A stretch of DNA of 53,761 nucleotides from Anaerolineae bacterium (GCA_025454525.1 JALOOG010000016.1:1-53761), one strand, 5' to 3'. Numbered from the stretch's first letter, positions 25,480 through 34,120 are shown. The notes: generated by a model from the letters alone, not told the origin. Program-made: numbers and translations.

Positions 25480-28326
25480 TTATGCGCCATCGTCTTCCCA
25501 TTGACTGTAGTAACACGAATCGCATTTCTTGTGACGATAGTTCGGGGGTAAGATGCGACCGCATTCAATACACCGACGACGAATATCGATCTGGCTAGAC
25601 AACGCTTGATCGATATTCATCGACCACTGCACACGCATTTCGCGCACATCGTCGCTATATGCTCCGAACGGCTCAAACTCATGCCGATTTGCTAACCACA
25701 GGTACACATCGGCGCAACTCACGCAATATTCGGTTTCTTCTAAACCCGCTAGGTGGGTGATCTTGATCGGCGGTTCTGGTGGTAAGGGCATTTGATGATT
25801 GCCTAAGATCGCTGAAGCACATGCCCGCCAGTAATGACGGTTGCTTTCACGGGTCGGGGCATTGGTCAAACGCACCGCCACCGCTAACCCTAACTTTTCG
25901 ATCTCTTGATCGCTTAACATCTTAGACAATTCGATCCGTTCGGCCAAATTGACCGTTTTGATCACACCCCGTAAGGAATCGGGGATCGATTGTAATTGCG
26001 CCCATTGATTCAGCTTTTCGGCCAAATGTCCGGGTAACATCTCCAAGTCTTCTACGGTGGGGGCGACCCGCGCATGAGTCAATTGATTCGGGGGTGAATA
26101 GTACAATTGTCGTATGGTGTTGAGGTTGTACTTGTTCAATGCGCCGATCATGCCCGCTTGCGATAACCCGTAGCGGCCCGCCCGCCCGCCGATCTGTTGG
26201 ACTTCGCTAGAGGTCAATTGACGCAAGCTTTGTCCGTCGAATTTTTCGATCTCAAAGAAGCATACGTAATCCGCAGGCAGATTTAAGCCCATACCGACAG
26301 CATCGGTTGCAATACAGATCTCCGATACCCCTTCGGCAAAGCGATCCGCTTGACGGCGGCGCACCTCCGGCGGTAAGTTCCCATAGATCACCGAAACGCG
26401 CCGCTTCGCTTTCTCTAACTCGTCTTTGAGATACAAGACTGTTTGACGCGAAAACGCGATCAAGATCGTGCGTGGCGGTAATTGTTTAAGTGACCACGGT
26501 TTCGGCGCAATTTCGATCGGTGCGAGTCGTTGATGTTCGATCATTTCGATTGGGATCGCGGCCGCATTGGCTAAACGTTCGATCAGATCGCCAGTGGTTG
26601 GGGGCGCGATCATGTGGATCTCTGGTGCTTGTGCTTCCATCATCGCCCGCGTCCAGGCCCAACCGCGATCCGAGTCCGCTAACATTTGCGATTCATCAAT
26701 GATCACACAATCCCCGCTGCGTTCCGAGTTAAACATCTCCACCGTGGCGGAGGTGATTGTTGCGCCGGGGATGTCGATCCGTTCCTCACCAGTCAAGAGA
26801 TTACAAGGGACACCGCGAATATTGAGCCGATCAAAGATCTCAAATGCCAGCAAGCGCAAGGGGGCTAAGTACCACCCGCTGCCTGCTTGGGCTAACGCTT
26901 CTAAGGCGTTATGGGTTTTCCCGCTGTTAGGTGGCCCAACGTGTAAGATCACCCGTTGATCGACTCGCCCTTCATGTCGCCATGACGGGAAAGCGGCAAC
27001 CAACTTAGCCCGTAATTCATTGCGTCGTTTGCGTTCTTGTTCGCGTTCGATGCGTTCTTGTTCGCGTTGTTCTTCAATGGCACGTTTGCGTTCGGCGCGT
27101 TCTTGTTCACGTTTTTCAAGCCATTCGGCCTTTTTTAGCCCGTACAACTCTAAAAATTCGTAGTAGCTATCGGGCAGTTCCCAACGCCCACGTACCTCAC
27201 CCCAAAGCGCCTCGCCTTCATCCAATTTTGACCGCGATAAGCGCCGTTTCATCACCGTGAGAGCAACGCCACAAGTGATCGCGAGGTCACGCACTTTAAT
27301 CGGTTGATAGGCGGTGAGCTTTTCGGCGTAATCTGGATGATCGAACGCGGTTTCGACAATACTGGCCGGCACCCGTAAGGCTTTCTCTGGGTCAAGAAAT
27401 GCCGGAATCACCTTGCGATCGATCGCCATTTCTAACGCTTCATAATGTAAGGAGAGGCGTTTCGCGGCGGCCTTCAAGGTGTAAGAACGCGCTAAAACTT
27501 GCGCTTCATAGGTTTGACCATCACGGGCATCGGGACGCAAAACCACACCGGCCTGTGATAAACATGGTTGCCATGATTCATCGGTGATCTTACTTTCTTC
27601 ATGGGCAATCGCTAACACTTCGGCCAGATTCGCACTTTTGGGGTATACCCAAGTCTCTGAAACCTGATTGGTGATCGGCACATCCACTTGACCATAATGT
27701 CCGAACCCGATCACCCGGTCAAAAACCTCTCCCATCAGAGCGTAAAGTTCGCTTTTACGAACGGTCTGGCCGGGCGCGTTGGACAAGACTTGATCGGTCT
27801 GATAGATCAGCGGTTGGAGTTCATGATAGCGGTGCATCGCCATGATCGTTTTCGCGCTCCAGCGAAGCGGATCGTATAACAGGCGGTCTTGTTTGTGGAG
27901 CATCTTAAACTCTAAGAGTTTGAAGATCACGCGCTCATCTTCAGCGATTTGGGCTAATTCTTCCTGTGTTGTATAACCGATCAATTGCTCCAAGTGGGCA
28001 AAAACACGCATCGCGCTTTCGGCCTCTGGCCATGATTGCAATTTTTCATCCCGTAGTCGACGGCGTTCCTCGATCGGTGCTTCTTGAAATTCGCCCGTTT
28101 TGCCGCTCATATGTGGCAAAATAGCGTGACACCAATAGCTATATTGATGGGCCTCGGTCGGGGTGAGGCGCGCAGTGTCATAGAAAAAATAATCCAACTG
28201 CGCGATGCCATCTCCCGGAACGATGTCCATCAATTTTTGTCCTAAGGTCGATTTATGGATCATGCCTTCCGGCACACGATCCAAAATGGCCTTCAATAGT
28301 TCAGGTGTAGATTTAAGTCGTGACAT
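25480..28326 (-). CDS. SUV3-like superfamily 2 helicase with N-terminal extension and C-terminal zinc ribbon
   Basis: 948 residues. Residues 1-400 are an unrecognised region with two helix-turn-helix-like stretches (about 278-330 and 340-395). Residues 400-440 are a Glu/Arg-rich coiled coil. The helicase core has Walker A GPPNSGKT (464-471), YLAPLRLLAFEIFDRL, LLTGEER, ITSATVEM, Walker B DESQ (544-547), CIATDAVGMGLNLP (motif V region) and QIGGRAGRYG (motif VI). These resemble the SUV3 RNA helicase (GPTNSGKT, LAPLRLLA, TGEE), with DESQ for DEIQ. The C-terminus has a zinc ribbon (CIECG...CDSCY). It probably unwinds RNA or RNA/DNA, as in the mitochondrial degradosome. It has its own extended -10 and lies after the RecB-like nuclease gene. 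Confidence 0.85.
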   Translation of the reverse strand: MSRLKSTPELLKAILDRVPEGMIHKSTLGQKLMDIVPGDGIAQLDYFFYDTARLTPTEAHQYSYWCHAILPHMSGKTGEFQEAPIEERRRLRDEKLQSWPEAESAMRVFAHLEQLIGYTTQEELAQIAEDERVIFKLLEFKMLHKQDRLLYDPLRWSAKTIMAMHRYHELQPLIYQTDQVLSNAPGQTVRKSELYALMGEVFDRVIGFGHYGQVDVPITNQVSETWVYPKSANLAEVLAIAHEESKITDESWQPCLSQAGVVLRPDARDGQTYEAQVLARSYTLKAAAKRLSLHYEALEMAIDRKVIPAFLDPEKALRVPASIVETAFDHPDYAEKLTAYQPIKVRDLAITCGVALTVMKRRLSRSKLDEGEALWGEVRGRWELPDSYYEFLELYGLKKAEWLEKREQERAERKRAIEEQREQERIEREQERKRRNELRAKLVAAFPSWRHEGRVDQRVILHVGPPNSGKTHNALEALAQAGSGWYLAPLRLLAFEIFDRLNIRGVPCNLLTGEERIDIPGATITSATVEMFNSERSGDCVIIDESQMLADSDRGWAWTRAMMEAQAPEIHMIAPPTTGDLIERLANAAAIPIEMIEHQRLAPIEIAPKPWSLKQLPPRTILIAFSRQTVLYLKDELEKAKRRVSVIYGNLPPEVRRRQADRFAEGVSEICIATDAVGMGLNLPADYVCFFEIEKFDGQSLRQLTSSEVQQIGGRAGRYGLSQAGMIGALNKYNLNTIRQLYYSPPNQLTHARVAPTVEDLEMLPGHLAEKLNQWAQLQSIPDSLRGVIKTVNLAERIELSKMLSDQEIEKLGLAVAVRLTNAPTRESNRHYWRACASAILGNHQMPLPPEPPIKITHLAGLEETEYCVSCADVYLWLANRHEFEPFGAYSDDVREMRVQWSMNIDQALSSQIDIRRRCIECGRILPPNYRHKKCDSCYYSQWEDDGA

Positions 28327-28359
28327 GTCGTTTCTTCAAGATTATCGTAATCAATCGCG

Positions 28360-28365
28360 ATTATA
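28360..28365 (-). promoter_or_regulatory. Extended -10 promoter of the SUV3-like helicase gene
   Basis: On the minus strand TGC-TATAAT (perfect -10 with a TGN extension) lies about 34 bases before the helicase ATG, in the 64-base gap after the nuclease gene. No good -35 is seen. Confidence 0.5.
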
Positions 28366-28390
28366 GCATTGATTTGTAAAAGGGACGTTA

Positions 28391-29824
28391 TCAAGTGAGG
28401 TGAGTTGGATCAGATTGCGATTCGGTCAACCATTGCCAGACGACTTTTAGGGCAAGCACATCATCACGTTGATAGGCACAAGCGCGGGTAATCGCGGTCA
28501 GGTCATCACGACTTAACCAAAGTTGATAATCGTTAAAGGCCGCGTCCCAAGCTTCATACACCGCATAGCGAAATTGTAAATAGCCCGCGATCGCCTTGAT
28601 GGAAGTGCTTTTCACCGGAAATTTGACCGTTTGATTGACGATCTGATGCAAGTCATAGAGTCGATGTCCCACCCAATCCCGCACGACTTCCGGGGCGGTT
28701 TTGCGAAGCATGGTCGCATCAAAATTTGTCCAATGGAAGATCGGACGATTGTCCCCGATCACCCCTAACGCGAAAGTTTCCCAAGCGCGATCGGCATCGG
28801 GGACGAGGGTGATCGTCTCTCCTGTCAACAAGGTGAACGGCGTAGGTTGGCTGATATGCGGCGCAACTAACGCAATTTCGCTTTTTCCGGTGTCGTCACA
28901 CCATCCGATGCACCAGACCACCCCAGTATAGGGATCGGTTTCAATATCAAACATCCAACCCCCTTGTAAACAGATCGTTGGTAGCGGACGATACCAGACC
29001 GGATGACCCGCGACCCAAGCCCGCGCTTGCGTATGGAGTGCCAAGGCGTTGGATTTGATGCCTTTGATCTTTTGCAGATCAGCGGGCAGCATCATCACGA
29101 TCTGTTGTAGCGAGGTGATCCCCTGCCGCTGGAAGTCTTGTAAGGTGTCTTTTCGCATCCCGGTTAACAACGTGAGATGCAATTGATTTGACGCGGTTTC
29201 GGTGCAAGGATCATGCCATGGACACAGTTTACAATGTTGTTTGAGCAGCACATCGGGTGCTTCTCGTTGTCCTAACAGCACCAAAACTTGATGAAGCGCG
29301 GTCATCAAACGCTGTTCATCATATTCATGCGAGACCCGTTGTAAGATCGTCCCGTTACGCCCTAACCAAAATTCACCCGCTACTGATCGATCGCTGATCT
29401 GATCCAACATCCAAAGATACAGATCCATTTGGATGAGATCGGTCGGTTGTAAACGGCTGTGATTTTTGATCTCGATCACCTGATAGCGATGTTGGAGCTT
29501 TTGCAGACGATCTAACCGCCCGCGGATGATCGCGTCTTGATAGGGGATCTCCAGATAAGCCCCGTCGATCACCTCTACTCGGGTTTGACGTAACAAGGTT
29601 TGAGTCGTTTCTACGCCTTGTTGCCAGCTATTGACTGGAATCGTTACCACATGAGGTGCGGTCGCTTGCAGGAGGCGCGCCTCGTGTTCGATTCCTTGTT
29701 GGATCACCCCAATCGGTGGTAAATCCGTTGGGGTTTCTTCATAGTGATCAAGCCAAACACGCCGTTGACACATCACAAGGTGTCTAAGCGTTGAAGGGGT
29801 GATCTTAAACGTGGGCAAATTCAT
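28391..29824 (-). CDS. TM0106-family RecB-like nuclease with RNase H-like exonuclease domain
   Basis: 477 residues. The N-terminal half is a RecB/Cas4-like PD-(D/E)XK nuclease: Cys in LRHLVMCQRRVWLDHY, IIRGRLDRL (Asp ligand), VIEIKNHS (E-x-K), QMDLYLWML, then CKLCPWHDPC. These four Cys resemble the Fe-S cluster of Cas4/AddB. A helix-hairpin-helix stretch (LQKIKGIKSNAL) follows. The C-terminal half is an RNase H-like 3'-5' exonuclease fold starting WMFDIETDPYTGVVWCIGW (DxE) and ending ACAYQRDDVLALKVVWQWL (Y-x-x-D-D type). Known as the TM0106 family; biological role unsettled. The ATG at 29824 lies 4 bases after the FHA gene stop with no clear ribosome binding site, so coupling is likely. Confidence 0.87.
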   Translation of the reverse strand: MNLPTFKITPSTLRHLVMCQRRVWLDHYEETPTDLPPIGVIQQGIEHEARLLQATAPHVVTIPVNSWQQGVETTQTLLRQTRVEVIDGAYLEIPYQDAIIRGRLDRLQKLQHRYQVIEIKNHSRLQPTDLIQMDLYLWMLDQISDRSVAGEFWLGRNGTILQRVSHEYDEQRLMTALHQVLVLLGQREAPDVLLKQHCKLCPWHDPCTETASNQLHLTLLTGMRKDTLQDFQRQGITSLQQIVMMLPADLQKIKGIKSNALALHTQARAWVAGHPVWYRPLPTICLQGGWMFDIETDPYTGVVWCIGWCDDTGKSEIALVAPHISQPTPFTLLTGETITLVPDADRAWETFALGVIGDNRPIFHWTNFDATMLRKTAPEVVRDWVGHRLYDLHQIVNQTVKFPVKSTSIKAIAGYLQFRYAVYEAWDAAFNDYQLWLSRDDLTAITRACAYQRDDVLALKVVWQWLTESQSDPTHLT

Positions 29825-29828
29825 CAAA

Positions 29829-30488
29829 TTATTTTTGCGGGTTCACTAATCGAAAGCCATGCCCGCGCATGGTCAAAATATACTGGACATCTGGATCGAT
29901 CTCATGGATGCGATCGCGTAATCGCCGGATCAACGCATCGATCGCCTGTTCGCTTACTCCGTTATCGTCTACCTCTGGCCAAACCGCATTGACGATATGA
30001 TCACGGGTGCAAACCCGCCCATCGTGAAGATACAACAATTCGAGTAAACGATATTGCGGTAAACTCAACGGTGGATCAAGTTCAACCTCATTGACAAACA
30101 CACGCCGCGACTCGCGATCGATCTGCAAACGTCCGTTGATTGAAGTCGGAAGTTCAAATGGGAGCGGGGCGGTTGCCGCTGAACTCATAAACATCAAACG
30201 CACCACTAAGGCGACGTGGATCTCATCATTGTCGAACAATTCGCGTGCGCCTTCTAAGCGTTGACCATTGACCCATGTCCCATTACGGCTTTCCAGATCT
30301 TCTACGTAATAAACCCCATTTTCACGGAACACCCGCAGATGTTTACGCGAAATTTGACGTTCTGGGATGATCATATCGCAGCCGTCTTCGCGCCCTAGAG
30401 TCAACTCATCGGCCGTAAGTTTCCAATATTGATTCGCATATTTTCCTTCAATGACCGTTAGCACGGGATGTTCGGATTGATCCGACAT
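29829..30488 (-). CDS. FHA domain fused to OmpR/PhoB-type winged helix
   Basis: 219 residues. The FHA domain (about 20-95) has LTLGREDGCDMIIPERQISRKHLRV and YYVEDLESRNGTWVNGQRL, the phosphothreonine-binding signature residues (GR, S/RKH, NGT). The C-terminal domain (about 115-216) is a winged helix of the response-regulator type (LSLPQYRLLELLYLHDGRVCTRDHIVNAVW...IDALIRRLRDRI...YILTMRGHGFRL). There is no REC domain, so DNA binding should respond to a phosphopeptide rather than an aspartyl phosphate. First gene of the nuclease/helicase run; probably its regulator or an independent Ser/Thr-kinase output. The kinase is not in the window. Confidence 0.88.
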   Translation of the reverse strand: MSDQSEHPVLTVIEGKYANQYWKLTADELTLGREDGCDMIIPERQISRKHLRVFRENGVYYVEDLESRNGTWVNGQRLEGARELFDNDEIHVALVVRLMFMSSAATAPLPFELPTSINGRLQIDRESRRVFVNEVELDPPLSLPQYRLLELLYLHDGRVCTRDHIVNAVWPEVDDNGVSEQAIDALIRRLRDRIHEIDPDVQYILTMRGHGFRLVNPQK

Positions 30489-30571
30489 ACACTGCCTTTC
30501 AAAAAAAAAGCCATTTTCACACCATTATTATACAACATCCGATCAAGAGTTGTCAGCGCATCTCATCTCGG

Positions 30572-31240
30572 TTAATTCCCTGTCCCGGCGGATAACGTCA
30601 GTGTCACACTGGGCGACTCGATCACACCTACCCAGAGACCTAAATCTGGATAGACACTATTGGGTTGTGTCACGCCGATCGCACTGGTGTTGATGTAATA
30701 TGCTTTCACTTGTGAGGCGGGCGTGATCCCCAAATTACCAAATGTACCAGCTGGGATCGTCACCCGATAAACACAACGTTGACGCGGAGCGAGAACATGC
30801 ACATTTGCCGGATTCGGTGGGCCTCCAGTCAACGGCACCGCATTCGCCGAATTAAAGATCACCCCGAAACCGGTTTGTGCCACATTGATATTCGGTGTTG
30901 TGTTGACAAAGATCGGGATACTTCCGATCGTCTCATTGGTCAAGATGATCCGAATCACCCAATCTTGGGCGGGATCAGACGGCACAGGATCGGGATCAAC
31001 GCGCACACTCAACGGCGTTTCACCCGGAGTGGTGCTGGCTAAACGCCCGATCAACGATTGATGATCGCCGCGATCATCGGTTTGATACAACCAAATACAC
31101 GCCGTCCCTTCATCCGCAAAGGGCAGTAAACTTGACAATACACTCGGCAACGCATTTGACCCCGCGAACACGGCCAAGACGATCAACAGGAATAACCCTA
31201 CCGTGCTGTTTGGATTTTCAGACGAATTTAAAAAGCGCAT
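30572..31240 (-). CDS. Signal-anchored extracytoplasmic protein, unknown
   Basis: 222 residues. One N-terminal hydrophobic helix (VGLFLLIVLAVFAGSNAL, about 14-32) acts as a signal anchor or signal peptide. The rest is a Pro/Thr/Asn-rich, beta-rich region with two Cys (CIWLYQ, QRCVYRV) that could pair. No known domain is recognised. It sits 3 bases after miaA on the same strand, so it may be co-transcribed, but no functional link is evident. Confidence 0.65.
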   Translation of the reverse strand: MRFLNSSENPNSTVGLFLLIVLAVFAGSNALPSVLSSLLPFADEGTACIWLYQTDDRGDHQSLIGRLASTTPGETPLSVRVDPDPVPSDPAQDWVIRIILTNETIGSIPIFVNTTPNINVAQTGFGVIFNSANAVPLTGGPPNPANVHVLAPRQRCVYRVTIPAGTFGNLGITPASQVKAYYINTSAIGVTQPNSVYPDLGLWVGVIESPSVTLTLSAGTGN

Positions 31241-31243
31241 GAG

Positions 31244-32170
31244 TTACAACCATTGTCTAATTTCAGCGATGAGGTCATCCGGCGTGCTTTGTTCAACATC
31301 ACGCCACTGATGATTTTGATTATACTTGCGAAACCAGGTGTATTGACGACGAATATAGGCATGAGTCGCTAACTTGGTCTCTTGGATCGCTTGATCTAAG
31401 CCGATTCCGTCTAACAGATGCGCGGCTAATTGAGCGTAACCGAGTCCGCTCATAGACGGCAAAGATCGATCATAGCCCATCGTTAACAACCTGCGGACTT
31501 CGCCCAAAAAACCCGCTTCGATCATCTGATCGACGCGATGATCGGCCCGCTGATATAAACGCTCACGCGCCATCGTTAGGACATAGGTCAAGATCGTGTA
31601 ATCGGGCGGGACGCGGCGTTGTAAGTCGCTGATCGGTGTCCCGGTCTCTAGATAAACTTCAAGCGCCCGCACCACTCGTCGCACATTTTGATGATGTTCG
31701 ATCTTGGCTGCTGCTTGGGGATCCACCGCGTGTAGACGGGCAAATAAGGCCTGTGAGCCGTGTTCCGCTGCGAATTGCTCTAATTCCGCCCGGATCTGCT
31801 CATTCGGCGGGACTTCTGGGATTGTCCACCCCTCGCTGATCGCGGTGAGATATTGGGCCGTTCCACCCACTAAGATCGGTATTTGACCGCGTTGATGTAA
31901 ATCGGCGATCACCTCTGTAGCGGCGCGCTGATATTGCGCTAAGGACAAATTCTCATCCGGCAAAACCAGATCGATCAAGTGATGTTTGATCATGGCCCGT
32001 TCCGAGTCGGTGGGTTTCGCTGTGCCGATGTCCATGTAACGGTAGATTTGACGGCTATCCGCGCCTAAAATTTCGCCCCCGATCGCTTGTGCGATCTTGA
32101 CGGAATACCCCGTTTTACCGACGGAAGTCGGCCCCGTGATCACGATCAACGGTTTACCAGTCAAAAGCAT
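31244..32170 (-). CDS. miaA: tRNA dimethylallyltransferase
   Basis: A 308-residue enzyme adding a dimethylallyl group to A37 of tRNAs reading UNN codons. P-loop VITGPTSVGKT near the N-terminus, DSRQIYRYMDIGTAKP, HHLIDLVLPDENLSLAQYQ, PILVGGTAQYL, YDRSLPSMSGLGYAQL and the C-terminal YIRRQYTWFRKY. The ATG at 32170 is chosen since it places the P-loop at the usual distance; an upstream GTG at 32200 only adds residues inside the yraN overlap. It overlaps the end of yraN by 17 bases. Confidence 0.94.
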   Translation of the reverse strand: MLLTGKPLIVITGPTSVGKTGYSVKIAQAIGGEILGADSRQIYRYMDIGTAKPTDSERAMIKHHLIDLVLPDENLSLAQYQRAATEVIADLHQRGQIPILVGGTAQYLTAISEGWTIPEVPPNEQIRAELEQFAAEHGSQALFARLHAVDPQAAAKIEHHQNVRRVVRALEVYLETGTPISDLQRRVPPDYTILTYVLTMARERLYQRADHRVDQMIEAGFLGEVRRLLTMGYDRSLPSMSGLGYAQLAAHLLDGIGLDQAIQETKLATHAYIRRQYTWFRKYNQNHQWRDVEQSTPDDLIAEIRQWL

Positions 32171-32513
32171 TCTCCACTTGGGTAATTTGGGCCTTGCCAC
32201 GATCTAAAGCGATCGCGATCAGATCGATCCGCCATTCGCACTCCTCAAGCTGATGCACTTGCAAATATTGATAGACTGCGCGTAACAGTTTTTGGCGTTT
32301 CGACAGGGTAATGCTCTCCAAGGCCGCCTCTAACAGCTCACTTCGACGGGTACGCACCTCGACAAATACCCAGAGGTGATCCAGTTGCGCGATGATGTCG
32401 ATCTCACCTTCTAGACAATGCCAATTGACCTCGACGATCTGATACCCCCGCCCACGCAAGTAATTGAGCGCGATCTGTTCACCCTGTTGACCCGTTTGAT
32501 GTGCGCGATTCAT
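32154..32513 (-). CDS. yraN: YraN/UPF0102 family protein
   Basis: 119 residues with the YraN signature: GQQGEQIALNYLRGRGYQIVEVNW, EGEIDIIAQ and WVFVEVRTR, then SKRQKLLRAVYQYL and RIDLIAI. The fold is that of Holliday-junction-resolvase-like PD-(D/E)XK nucleases, and the E, D, E residues are present; the final Lys of the motif is Arg here (EVRTR). Role unproven in the family. It is the first safe gene of the yraN-miaA-hypothetical unit, translationally overlapping miaA. Confidence 0.88.
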   Translation of the reverse strand: MNRAHQTGQQGEQIALNYLRGRGYQIVEVNWHCLEGEIDIIAQLDHLWVFVEVRTRRSELLEAALESITLSKRQKLLRAVYQYLQVHQLEECEWRIDLIAIALDRGKAQITQVENAFDW

Positions 32514-32566
32514 CGTGCCTGAAAAACCTCTTTAAGATCTAATCTTGATCCGATCGAGTCATTGCC

Positions 32567-32719
32567 TCAAAACGAAAACAGTTTTAGCCCGTGTTCGATC
32601 AAACGGCGACAAGTGCGGCGGTAGAAAGAAAAAATTTTTTTTCGGCGACAGCGGCAACGTAAGTTTGATAGTAAGATCAGAATTGTGAATGCGAAAAATT
32701 AAGTAAACGGGCGATTCAT
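32567..32719 (-). pseudogene. Small ORF with strong ribosome binding site and an early in-frame stop
   Basis: The ATG at 32719-32717 follows AAGGAG by 6 bases. It reads MNRPFT, then TAA (32701-32699), then stays open in the same frame for 43 codons to a TGA at 32569-32567. The second part starts with a hydrophobic stretch (FFAFTILILLSNL) and becomes Arg/Cys-rich (RCRCRRKK...RRTCRRL). Either the TAA interrupted a real 50-residue membrane-anchored basic peptide, or only a six-codon leader peptide is translated. It lies upstream of yraN in the 374-base gap 32514-32887. A chance open frame cannot be excluded. Confidence 0.3.
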
Positions 32720-32783
32720 CGTAGACTCCTTAAGACAATACAAGTCGTGTTAGATGAAGCATAGCACAGATGAGCGAAAAAGT

Positions 32784-32799
32784 CGTAACATTTGTTACG
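32784..32799. promoter_or_regulatory. Perfect palindrome, likely operator
   Basis: CGTAACA-TT-TGTTACG is a perfect 7-bp inverted repeat in the divergent intergenic region between the yraN-side small ORF (minus) and the degenerate-protease gene (plus). Its spacing is typical of a dimeric helix-turn-helix regulator site. No such regulator gene is adjacent. Confidence 0.4.
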
Positions 32800-32887
32800 T
32801 CTTTACCCTGTTTGATCCGATCAGAAGATAGCCAAAAAAGCGAGATCCGTCTACACTTGATCTCACACTCTACACAACGAGGCAATT

Positions 32888-34120
32888 ATGGCGGGTATTT
32901 ACACCATTCAACAAGGCATTCTCACGATCCAAGAAGGCAACCTTGACGAAGGCGCACGGCTGATTCGGATCGGGTTACGCGATCCCCGCGTTAGTGGGAC
33001 AGATCGAGCGATTGCGTTGGTCTGGTTAGCCGAAACCTTTGCAGACAATGAACGCAAGATCCGCACCTATAACGAGGCCCTACAAGCGGATGCAAATAAT
33101 GCCCCCGCGAAAGAGCGATTAAATGCTCTGATGACCGCCGGATTACCCGCTATGAACCCGCGTAGCACAGGTGAGATCACCTTGCCGAATCCTCCGCCGG
33201 CCGCTAAACCGATCTTGCCGAATCTGCCAACACCGACTCCCATACCGCCGCCGATGGCGACTCCTGTCAATCTGCCACCACAACCGACATTTAATGCTGG
33301 GGGAGTCGGCGCGGTGTCACCCAATTTTCCGAATGTGTCTCCGTCTCAAAACATGGTGTTTTTTCGCACCGTGGGCATTTTAGACGGCCCACACGGCGTA
33401 GCAACCGGATTTTTTGTCACCCCTAACGGCATCATTGCGACCACCCGTTATGCGGTGAGTGGGATGGAAAACGTGGTGATCGCATTAGATAGCACGCGGC
33501 AATTGATGGGACGGGTGATCCGATCTTTCCCAGATCTGGATCTGGCCTTGATCTATTTAGATGTCACCTTATCGCAGTTGTTGCCGTTTTCAACACAGAC
33601 AGCCTTACCGGAAAACTTAGATATTTCGGCGTTTGCACATAGCGGTCAGATCGCTCGTGGACGGCATCGTAGCACCAAACGCGATCTCAAGTCTCATTGG
33701 TTTGCGACCACGATCCGACAACTGCCCGATGCGGGTGGTAATCCGGTGTTTGACGATCGCAATTATCTGATCGGCATGTTGACACGCAATACCAGTCGCT
33801 CTTCACCCGATGTGTTTGCTCTCCGCTTGAATGTCATTTTGCAACAAGTGGAACTGTATAAACAAGATTTACAACTCAATGCGAATCGCTCCTATTGCCC
33901 TAGTTGTGGCTCATTAAGTCAGGCCGCTTTGTATGGGGCGTTTTACTGTGAATTTTGTGGCAGCGTGTTACCGAATGCACGCTCTCATCAGCGTTATCCT
34001 GTGCCACAGGCCAGCGCGCTCTATAATGAGCTGTCACAAAGGCCTTGTCGTAACAAGAGTTGTGGTGTTCGGATCGGGTATTACAACGGCAAATGTTTAC
34101 GCTGTGGTCACGCCTTTTAA
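32888..34120 (+). CDS. TPR-like / inactive trypsin-fold / double zinc-ribbon protein
   Basis: 410 residues. TPR-like helices fill about 1-85 and a Pro-rich linker about 90-140. The DegP/trypsin-like fold (about 150-320) has GFFVTPNGIIATTRYAVSGMENVV where active relatives have T-N/S-x-H-V-V, so the catalytic His is Tyr. PDLDLALIYL retains the Asp. DAGGNPVFDDRNYLIGML stands where G-N-S-G-G-P is expected, so the Ser is Gly. Two C-terminal zinc ribbons follow (CPSCG...CEFCG and CRNKSCG...CLRCG). No signal peptide is seen. It is probably a non-catalytic binding or scaffold protein. GAGG lies 5 bases before the ATG. Confidence 0.75.
   Translation: MAGIYTIQQGILTIQEGNLDEGARLIRIGLRDPRVSGTDRAIALVWLAETFADNERKIRTYNEALQADANNAPAKERLNALMTAGLPAMNPRSTGEITLPNPPPAAKPILPNLPTPTPIPPPMATPVNLPPQPTFNAGGVGAVSPNFPNVSPSQNMVFFRTVGILDGPHGVATGFFVTPNGIIATTRYAVSGMENVVIALDSTRQLMGRVIRSFPDLDLALIYLDVTLSQLLPFSTQTALPENLDISAFAHSGQIARGRHRSTKRDLKSHWFATTIRQLPDAGGNPVFDDRNYLIGMLTRNTSRSSPDVFALRLNVILQQVELYKQDLQLNANRSYCPSCGSLSQAALYGAFYCEFCGSVLPNARSHQRYPVPQASALYNELSQRPCRNKSCGVRIGYYNGKCLRCGHAF

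Noticed and set aside
28391-29824. CRISPR-associated Cas4
   Set aside because: The nuclease has Cas4-like Cys and PD-(D/E)XK features, but the added RNase H-like domain marks the TM0106 family and no cas genes or repeat array are present.
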